From: WGAB01 sp964406105
GTDB lineage: Bacteria; Hydrothermota; Hydrothermia; WGAB01
NCBI GenBank assembly: GCA_964406105.1
Contig: CAYOQK010000048.1
Location: 1-39,900 of the forward strand
Length of the DNA stretch: 39,900 bases
Direction: 5' to 3'
In this document: in pieces, positions 1 to 7,200 of the stretch
Layout of the letters: every line of letters starts with the position of its first letter
Position numbering within the stretch: position 1 is the stretch's first letter
Program-made: the position numbers and the translations under genes
The notes under the pieces: model-generated
The model's input: only the letters and a program-made list of their open reading frames with translations
Databases searched by the model: none
Told to the model about the DNA's origin: nothing

Positions 1-1654
1 CCTCCACCGTGTAGGTGCCCGGCCGGGCTGCTTCCACGGCAAATCGTAAGGCCCCTTTTGCCACTCCTGGCACCCTCAGATCCAACCGTGCCTGGGGCGA
101 GGGGGTTTCGTGCACCGCCACCAGGTCCAGCAGGTGCAAACGGTTGGCTTGGGCCACGTGCTTTGTGTGGTCATCCTGGACAAAGACCACCACTTCACAG
201 TGACGCCAATCCCATTGAGGATCCACCACAAACTGCAGGGTCTCCACCACGGTCTCTCCAGGGGAAAGGCTCAGGGAGAACCCTACAGGATCGGGCAGCA
301 TATCACGCATCACCTGGAAGTGCCAGGTTTGGCCGTTGGACGAGGGGTAGTACAAACTGTCTTCCACCAAGGCCGCCCGCAGGTAGAGGCTGGGATAGGG
401 CAAGGCATCGGTATACGACACCTCAGCCACCACATAGCCGATGCCGGTTAGGGTATCCAGGGCACCACTCAAGATCAGGCTCATGCCCGAGGGCACCTGG
501 AACTCTTCTTGGATCATGTCCCGCCACTGACTGGACAAGTATTCCCCGTCCTTCAAGGAACCGTCAATGTGGAGGTGGGGCGCATAATCGGCTCCATAGT
601 ACTCAATCCGAGCGGTGTTCTCTTGGATGTTGGCCTGATAAAAGGGATCGTTGGAAGCAGGCCACCACGCGTGGTATCGGATGGTGGCCAGATGATCGGC
701 GTAGTCCTCCATCAGCACATCCAGGGTATCGTTGGCGGGTTTACATGGGCCACATCCGGTGTTGGTAATGAGCTCTAAGAGCACGCGCCGCTCTTGGGAC
801 AGCACGTAAATGGACTGGATGACGGAGTCGTTGGCCGGCTCGCCGTCTCCGGATAGCAACACCTTGGCCAGAAGGGTGTACTCGTTGTTCTCCCCTGCCT
901 GGGTGAACTCCAAGGGAGCCATGGAAACCGTGGTTTCCATCCCCGGAGCCAGGTTTGACACCAAGGCGGTATCCTCATACACGAGGTTGGTGCCATGGAA
1001 TCCCCACAGGCCCACGGGGAAGGTTTCCGTGTTTTGCCCCCAGTTGCGGACCCTGATCTCCGGCACATACGCGGTGTTTAACCGGGCAAAGAGGGGGAGG
1101 TTGAGGCCTTCCACACTCACATCGTGCTCTTCCGGGCTGTAGATGGTCACATCGTCAATAAACCAGTTGTCGGCCCACACTCCGGTGTACTGAAAGGCAA
1201 CGTACACTTCACTTTGCCCTGCGTAAGCGGAGAGGTCTACCTGTACGGGATCGCCATCAAACCCCTGGATGGTGTGGTTGTTGGGGGTCATATCCAGCAC
1301 CACTTCAAAGTTAGCGGTGTCCGAGGGATCCCCGGTGCACACGCGGATCCGATGGTGATCCCCGTAGCCCGACCAATACTCCTCGGCCTCGTAGAAGAGG
1401 AGGTACACCTGGCTTACGCCCGAGAAATCCAGTGCAGGGGTGATCAACCACTCGTTCTGTTGGATCCCCTGAGGGCCGTAGAACACGGCAGCAGAACTCA
1501 AGCCGGTGCGGGCGATCTGCGTGGTTTGTTCCCAGGAGTCGTTGGTCTGAGTCCCCAAGTCCATCACCATCCAACCCGCGGGTGGTACTCCTTCCTCAAA
1601 GGACTCGGACACGTGCACCACCGAAAGCAATAGCCCTACCAACAACCAACTCAT
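1..1654 (-). CDS. Secreted Omp28-like protein with thioredoxin-fold domain (3' end cut by window)
   Basis: The gene enters from the right and runs off the left edge, so its C terminus is missing. The ATG at 1654 sits 5 nt after AGGAGG. A short hydrophobic signal peptide (about residues 1-18, MSWLLVGLLLSVVHVSES) is followed by a jelly-roll region like choice-of-anchor J/MAM domains (about 19-170), ending in a W-F-I-D-D-V pattern. Next comes an Ig-like stretch, then a thioredoxin-like segment with the CGPC motif at residues 301-304 in the context LLELITNTGCGPCKPAND, as in Omp28-related outer membrane proteins. The last visible residues (RPGTYTVE) look like the start of a T9SS-type sorting domain. 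It is probably exported and surface-attached. Whether CGPC is redox-active or structural cannot be told from sequence. The family call is good; substrate unknown. Confidence 0.82.
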   Translation of the reverse strand, partial: MSWLLVGLLLSVVHVSESFEEGVPPAGWMVMDLGTQTNDSWEQTTQIARTGLSSAAVFYGPQGIQQNEWLITPALDFSGVSQVYLLFYEAEEYWSGYGDHHRIRVCTGDPSDTANFEVVLDMTPNNHTIQGFDGDPVQVDLSAYAGQSEVYVAFQYTGVWADNWFIDDVTIYSPEEHDVSVEGLNLPLFARLNTAYVPEIRVRNWGQNTETFPVGLWGFHGTNLVYEDTALVSNLAPGMETTVSMAPLEFTQAGENNEYTLLAKVLLSGDGEPANDSVIQSIYVLSQERRVLLELITNTGCGPCKPANDTLDVLMEDYADHLATIRYHAWWPASNDPFYQANIQENTARIEYYGADYAPHLHIDGSLKDGEYLSSQWRDMIQEEFQVPSGMSLILSGALDTLTGIGYVVAEVSYTDALPYPSLYLRAALVEDSLYYPSSNGQTWHFQVMRDMLPDPVGFSLSLSPGETVVETLQFVVDPQWDWRHCEVVVFVQDDHTKHVAQANRLHLLDLVAVHETPSPQARLDLRVPGVAKGALRFAVEAARPGTYTVE

Positions 1655-1683
1655 ACGCACCTCCTTTGCTGAATTTCCAGGTT

Positions 1684-1712
1684 ATTTTAGCCCTCTCAGG
1701 AGAGTATAGCAA
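1684..1712 (-). promoter_or_regulatory. Putative sigma70-type promoter of the Omp28-like gene
   Basis: On the minus strand TTGCTA (1707-1712) and TAAAAT (1684-1689) are separated by 17 bp, giving a leader of about 25 nt that contains the gene's AGGAGG. The spacer holds a small inverted repeat, CTCTC-N2-GAGAG. An overlapping TATACT (1703-1708) has no good -35 partner. This is a prediction from pattern only. Confidence 0.4.
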
Positions 1713-1805
1713 GCGAAGCGACTTTCCTCGGTTGCTTGCAGGGCGGCGACCGATCGCTCAAACTTGGAACATGCACAGTGCACTTTGGAAGGGCAGGATG
1801 GAGCC

Positions 1806-2555
1806 ATGCAAATGATCTGGAACTTCCTGTACCACGTGGGGGCCTTTTCCCGTCTTTTGTTCTACATGGTACGAGGGTTTCGGGAACTGCGAAAACTGCC
1901 CAGCCTCGTGGTCAGGAGCATGTCCGACATAGGGCTGGGGTCCTTGCCCTTGGTGGCCATGGCCTCGGTGTTCACCGGCATGGTGGCCTCGGTGCAAACC
2001 GCCTATCAGGTGCGGGATTACGTGCCCCTGGATTTTCTGGGCGCTGGGGTGGCCAAGGCCATCATGGTGGAATTGGGACCGGTGCTGACCGCTTTGGTCG
2101 TCGCAGGGCGCGTAGGGGCGGGCATTGCTGCTGAACTCGGCACCATGCGAGTCACCGAGCAGATTGACGCCCTGGAACTCATGGCCATAGATCCGGTACG
2201 ATTCCTGGTGCTCCCCCGGGTGATCGCTGGCACAATTGCTATTCCCCTGCTCACCGTGGTGGCGGAAGTGGTGGCTTTGATCGGCTCGGCAGTGATCTCT
2301 TACCTCGTGGTTCAGGTGTCCTTGACCACCTTTTTTCACGGAGTTCAGCTCTTTTTCCTGCCCAAAGACCTTTGGGGAGGCCTGCTCAAGAGCGTGGTGT
2401 TTGGCTTCCTGATCACCTTCTTGGGGTGCTACTACGGGTTCCATGCCGAAGGCGGTGCCGTGGGCGTTGGTCGAGCCACCACCCGCGCCGTGGTGGCCTC
2501 CGCCCTGGCGGTGCTCATGTTTGACTACATCTTGGGGAGCCTGATCTACGGATGA
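1806..2555 (+). CDS. mlaE: MlaE-family ABC transporter permease
   Basis: This is the membrane permease of an MCE/Mla-type transporter, which moves phospholipids between the inner and outer membranes. The 249-residue product has several hydrophobic segments and the family's conserved cytoplasmic stretch, EQIDALELMAIDPVRFLVLP, near the middle. The ATG at 1806 is preferred because GGATGG lies just upstream; an in-frame ATG at 1764 would add 14 residues and has no ribosome site. The stop overlaps the start of mlaF by 4 nt (ATGA), so the two are translationally coupled. The MCE-domain substrate-binding protein (MlaD) that normally follows is absent here and must be encoded elsewhere. Confidence 0.92.
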   Translation: MQMIWNFLYHVGAFSRLLFYMVRGFRELRKLPSLVVRSMSDIGLGSLPLVAMASVFTGMVASVQTAYQVRDYVPLDFLGAGVAKAIMVELGPVLTALVVAGRVGAGIAAELGTMRVTEQIDALELMAIDPVRFLVLPRVIAGTIAIPLLTVVAEVVALIGSAVISYLVVQVSLTTFFHGVQLFFLPKDLWGGLLKSVVFGFLITFLGCYYGFHAEGGAVGVGRATTRAVVASALAVLMFDYILGSLIYG

Positions 2556-3286
2556 TCCGCATTGAGAACCTCCACAAGGCCTTTGAGGGCAAACCCGTGC
2601 TCCGGGGAATCCACCTGGAGATCGCCGATGGCGAAACCGTGGCCGTATTGGGCAAAAGCGGCAGTGGCAAAACCGTGCTCTTGAAGCACATCGTGGGACT
2701 GATGAAACCGGATCAAGGGCACGTGTGGGTGGACGAGTGGGATGTACCCCGGTTAAGACGCCGGCAACTCTACGAGCTGCGACGTCGTTTTGGATATGTG
2801 TTCCAGGCCTCGGCCCTCTTTGACTCGCTCACCGTTTACGAGAACCTGGCCCTTCCGCTGCGTGACCGGGGGGTTCCCGAGGCTGAGATCCGCCGGCGTG
2901 TTCTCCGGGCATTGGAGCGTGTAGACCTGCAGGGAGCGGAAAATCTTTATCCCTCCGAAATGTCGGGGGGCATGCAGAAGCGGGCCAGCGTGGCTCGGGC
3001 CTTGGTGATCGAGCCCGAGTACCTGCTCTACGACGAGCCCACCACCGGCCTGGACCCAGTGACCGCCGACCGCATCAACGACCTCATGATTCGGCTGAAA
3101 AAGGACCTGGGCATCACGGCCGTGCTGGTGACCCATGATATGCGGAGCGCCCTTCGGGTGGCCGACCGGCTGGTATTGCTGAGTGAGGGGCGAATCCGGG
3201 TTTCGGTGCCTGTGGCCGAGGTCTTCTCCACCCCAGATCCCGAACTCCAGGACTTCCTGGAATCCATCCGCCCCAAGGTAGACTAA
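2552..3286 (+). CDS. mlaF: MlaF-family ABC transporter ATP-binding protein
   Basis: The 244-residue ATPase partners the preceding permease in lipid transport. Visible motifs are Walker A GKSGSGKT (34-41), the Q-loop glutamine in GYVFQ (about 85), the signature MSGGMQKR (137-144), Walker B LLYDEP (158-163) and the switch histidine in VTHD. The SGGMQKR signature and the two following TTGLDP residues are typical of the MlaF/Mkl subgroup. Length and motifs are complete. It ends 57 bp before the convergent AT-rich gene; no clear terminator is visible between them. Confidence 0.95.
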   Translation: MIRIENLHKAFEGKPVLRGIHLEIADGETVAVLGKSGSGKTVLLKHIVGLMKPDQGHVWVDEWDVPRLRRRQLYELRRRFGYVFQASALFDSLTVYENLALPLRDRGVPEAEIRRRVLRALERVDLQGAENLYPSEMSGGMQKRASVARALVIEPEYLLYDEPTTGLDPVTADRINDLMIRLKKDLGITAVLVTHDMRSALRVADRLVLLSEGRIRVSVPVAEVFSTPDPELQDFLESIRPKVD

Positions 3287-3343
3287 AAGGCCTTCCCTGT
3301 GCCTTGGATGGACTGCAGCAAAGGTAAAGAAATCTCTAAAACA

Positions 3344-4036
3344 CTATTCTTTTTCCGAAGCGGTCTCTTTTGAGCAATTTACTTTCACCACCCCCTCTGA
3401 CTCACCTTCCGGTTTCTGTGCTTGTTCCGGACGATTCATCTCCTGCCCTCCCCGTGATTTACCTTCTGATTGCTTGCTTCCAATTTTCTTCAGAATCATA
3501 AAGATATCTCTGCTGTACCTTGTCAAAAAGAAGATAGCCAGATATATAAGAAGTGTGAGAATCACCAGAACTCCTATTCTCTGTAAAATTTTAGTTTGGA
3601 TGTTTAGGAACTCTCTTTGAAGGATTCGGAAGTCTGTTTCATTTTCTCTCTTCATTTGGGAAGAGACCTTGCCGATTGTTCTCAGATTTTCGGTTTCTGT
3701 GATCTTTCGTAGAAAAGCCGTTTCCACACCTCCTTGGCCATTCTTTTCCCTTTGCTTACCAAACCCTCCCTTTGAGTCCCCAGACTCCACGAGTTCTCGC
3801 ACTTTTTCATAGGGCAGGAGATGGGATTGATAGTATGTCATCGTGGGAATCACGATTTGAGGAACCCAGTAGAATCCCATTCCAATGATGGCGGCAGCGA
3901 AGAGAAACCCGCTCCATGACTCCCCCCATTCTTCTTTTGACGCTACAACCTGGGCCACCACCACGAAGGGAATCAGTAGAATGATCATCGCCGCCAAACC
4001 CATCGCAAAAATCCATATTCCACACCCACCGCACAT
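3344..4036 (-). CDS. Unknown AT-rich membrane protein
   Basis: I do not recognise a family. The 230-residue product starts at ATG 4036, about 6 nt after AGGAGG, so the start is well supported. It begins MCGGCG, with two cysteines near the N terminus. It has likely transmembrane segments at about 7-31, 43-66 and 154-172. A charged stretch (about 75-150) lies between segments 2 and 3, and a hydrophilic K/E/Q-rich tail runs from about 185 to 230. Base composition is far more AT-rich than any neighbour, and codons such as AGA, ATA and TTT are frequent. This suggests recent acquisition or relaxed selection. It sits alone between the convergent mlaEF and the divergent sprA, with its own plausible promoter. 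Confidence 0.8.
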   Translation of the reverse strand: MCGGCGIWIFAMGLAAMIILLIPFVVVAQVVASKEEWGESWSGFLFAAAIIGMGFYWVPQIVIPTMTYYQSHLLPYEKVRELVESGDSKGGFGKQREKNGQGGVETAFLRKITETENLRTIGKVSSQMKRENETDFRILQREFLNIQTKILQRIGVLVILTLLIYLAIFFLTRYSRDIFMILKKIGSKQSEGKSRGGQEMNRPEQAQKPEGESEGVVKVNCSKETASEKE

Positions 4037-4083
4037 AAAGCACCTCCTCTAATGTTCTTTGCTTCACCTTCCCACGTGTTTAT

Positions 4084-4112
4084 ATTTTAGATGAATCTTT
4101 CCACTCCGTCAC
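4084..4112 (-). promoter_or_regulatory. Putative promoter of the AT-rich membrane protein gene
   Basis: On the minus strand GTGACG (4107-4112) and TAAAAT (4084-4089) are 17 bp apart. Transcription would start near 4077, leaving a leader of about 40 nt that includes the gene's AGGAGG. Confidence 0.45.
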
Positions 4113-4228
4113 CCTACACGCTGGATATGCTGCCTTTCTTCCGCATGCCCGCCCGTGCCATTCAAGAGTGCATCCTGAATCCGTGGATGAGACAACAGTC
4201 TGGTTCGCAGTGCATGGTTGGCCCCTGC

Positions 4229-4257
4229 TTGAAATCCCAGGATGGGGACACCAGAAT
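4229..4257 (+). promoter_or_regulatory. Weak candidate promoter for sprA
   Basis: TTGAAA (4229-4234) and CAGAAT (4252-4257) are 17 bp apart, about 40 bp before the preferred sprA start. The -10 match is only moderate. The whole 4037-4298 gap between the divergent genes contains no other feature I can support. Confidence 0.3.
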
Positions 4258-4298
4258 AATAGCCGGGGCGTGCGTTAACGTGGGTGTATAGGTTCCTG

Positions 4299-7200
4299 GT
4301 GAAAACACGCATTTGGCCAATCCTCCTGTCCCTGACACTGGGGTGGGTTCGTGTGGAGGCCGGAGTGTACGCGGATCTGGAGGAACGCGTACTCTCCGCC
4401 ATCGGGGTCCGCGATACCCTGTACGAAGACCTGGCCCTCGGGGTGATGATCCACGGCCGCACGTATCGCGGCCTGCTGGTGGACACCCTGCAGGTTTTAA
4501 GCCCCGAAGCCTACCAGGAGCAGCGTCTCCAAGAGACGATCCAGGACTTGGTTCGCCAGGCCTTTTCCGAGAGCCTACGCGTGGCCTCCGAACGTGCAGG
4601 AGCAGGTCTGATCCCAGACATTGAGATCCCCATGAAACTCCCGGCCCAGATCGGTTTCTTAGGCCAAGGGGGGCGCTTGCGCATTGAAGGGCAACAGGAG
4701 ATCACCCTGGGCATGCGGCAAACCCGGATTCTGGGTTTGCCGGAGACCGAAGGCGCCCGAGGGTCCGGCATCCCCAACCTGGAAATGGACCAACGCCTTA
4801 AGGTGGAACTCACGGGGACCGTGGGGGAAAAGATCCACGTGCTCGTGGACCATGACTCCCAGCGAGAAAACAAGATGAAGAACACCATCAAACTCACCTA
4901 CCGGGGCGAAGAGGACGACATCATTCAATTGATTGAAACTGGGGATACCGACTTCAACGTTCCAGGGATCAGCACCGGCCTATCGGGCCACCGGAAGGGT
5001 CTTTTCGGTGTGAAATTCGCCGGCCAACTGGGTCCGGTGGAGTTTCAGACCGTCCTGGCTCGCGAGCGTGCCGAACAGGAAACCAAGAAGATCTCGCCCA
5101 ATGCCGAGGTCCGGGTGGACACCCTGTATGCCCGGGACTACGTAGGATACCGCTTCTTTTGGTTGGGGGATACTGCCCACATCGCCCGAGGCGTGAACAA
5201 CCAGCCCCTGCTGGAGGTGTTCCTGGACGATGGCAACTCGGCCAACAACCAGAACGCCCTGCCGGGCCTCGCTGTTTTCTACGACCTCTATGCCCACCGG
5301 CCCGATTCCTTTTACACCGAGCCGGGCCTGTTCACTTACCTGCAACTGGGGATTGACTACGATTTTTACACTTTGGGAGGGGCCAATGTCCTCATGTTCA
5401 AGAACCCCTTGGACCCTCGGCAGCACCTGGTCGGGGTTCGGTACATCACGGCCTCAGGGGATACCGTGGGGAACTTCGGCGACACCACCTATCTGTTCCT
5501 CAAGATGTTGAAGCCCAAAGGCTACCGTGATACCCTCAGCCTCTATCCCCAACGGCCCACCACCGGCGACACGGCCGAACTCATCTACTACGCCCAGAGC
5601 GTGCTGTGGAGCATGATGCTGAAGAACGTGTACTACGTGGGCACGGGGGTAACCCCCACCAGCATCCAAATCTACCATTTGGGCTCGGATAACCGGGTTC
5701 TGCCCACCGACGCCAACGGCAAAACCTTCCTGGAACTCTTGGGGCTGGATACCAATGGCGACAACAAGGTAGACGTGCAGCGCGTTCTGGACCTCAACAA
5801 CGGGTACCTGGTGTTCCCCATGCCCTATCCCTTCGCCTCTGATGCCCTCACGGAGCCAGACGAGGCCATGTACCGGAGCCCGGTGTCCTCCCTACAGGGC
5901 AACGAGGGCACCACGTACTTCATCACCGTGGAAACCACCAGCCGATCGTCGGTGGTCAACTTAGGGGCCGCCCCCATCGTGGAGGGCTCGGAGGTGGTGC
6001 GTTGGCGAGGTCAAACCCTACGCAAGGGCGTGGATTACACCATTGACTACGAAACGGGTATCCTCACGATCCTCAACCAGGAGGTGTTGAACGATCCCAC
6101 CGCCAGCCTGGAGATCACCTTTGACTACAGTCCCTTCATCAGTCAAAGCCAAAAGTCATTGATCGCCAGCTATTTCCAAACCAACTGGTCGCAGAACTTT
6201 CAACTCCAGGGGAACCTGATGTACCGTTCGGTGTCCACCTTGGACCGTCGGCCCCAATTGGGAGCTGTGCCCACCCGCGATTTCACCAGCAGCCTGGGGT
6301 GGAACCTGAACCAACCCTTGGGGTTTTTGGACCAATGGCTCCACCGGATCCCTCTGCTCTCTGTGAGTCAGAACAGCCGATTGAGTTGGTCGGGCAGCGT
6401 GCAGCGAAACTACTCGGTGCTCAGCACCTTGGGCTACGCGTACCTGGACGACATGGAGGGCAACCGGCAATCCCAAGATATCCCCATCGCCCGAACCCGG
6501 TGGATCTACGGCAGTATCCCCACGGACCCTGACAACCCGGTGTACGATACCACCAACTACGCTCGCCGGATCATTTGGGCCACCCCTCAAGACCTGGTGC
6601 GGAAGGGGGACGTGTTCCCCAACGCCCGGCCTGAGGAGGCCGACGATCCCCAAGAGGTGCTGTTCCTGGTGGTGGAGCCCCTCCAGCCCGTCCCAGAGCA
6701 CTCCTGGGCCAGCTTAAACCACCTGTTGGCCAGCGCCGGGGTCAACCTGTCTACCTACGACTACCTGGAGATCTACGTGAAGGGCGACGGCATGAAACTC
6801 CACCTGGACCTGGGATACAAGATTCCCGAACGCTCCGTGTGGCGGAACGCGGCTGGAGCCATTCGGGGGATCACCGACTACGATACCCTGGTAATCATCC
6901 AGGGCTCGGATACCACGTACCAGTTGGTGCCCAAGGTTCACAACGAGGACCGCGATGGCGACAACCGGGTGAGCCCCTCCGAAGACGTGGGGCTGGACCT
7001 GGTCCCTGGCGACGATGACCAGTGGCATCCGGGTAGCGCGGATGACGGCAACGACGACTACCATTACGTGCCCGGCTCCCGAGACTACAGCCGGATCAAC
7101 GGCACCGAGGGCAACCGCCGGCTGGACACCGACGACTTAGACAAAAACGGCACCTTGGAAACCAAAAACGCCTATTTCACCTTCACCATTGACCTGGATG

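Noticed and set aside
4091..4291. Plus-strand ORF of 66 codons before sprA
   Set aside because: It has no ribosome site, overlaps the promoter of the opposite gene and shows no recognisable protein pattern.
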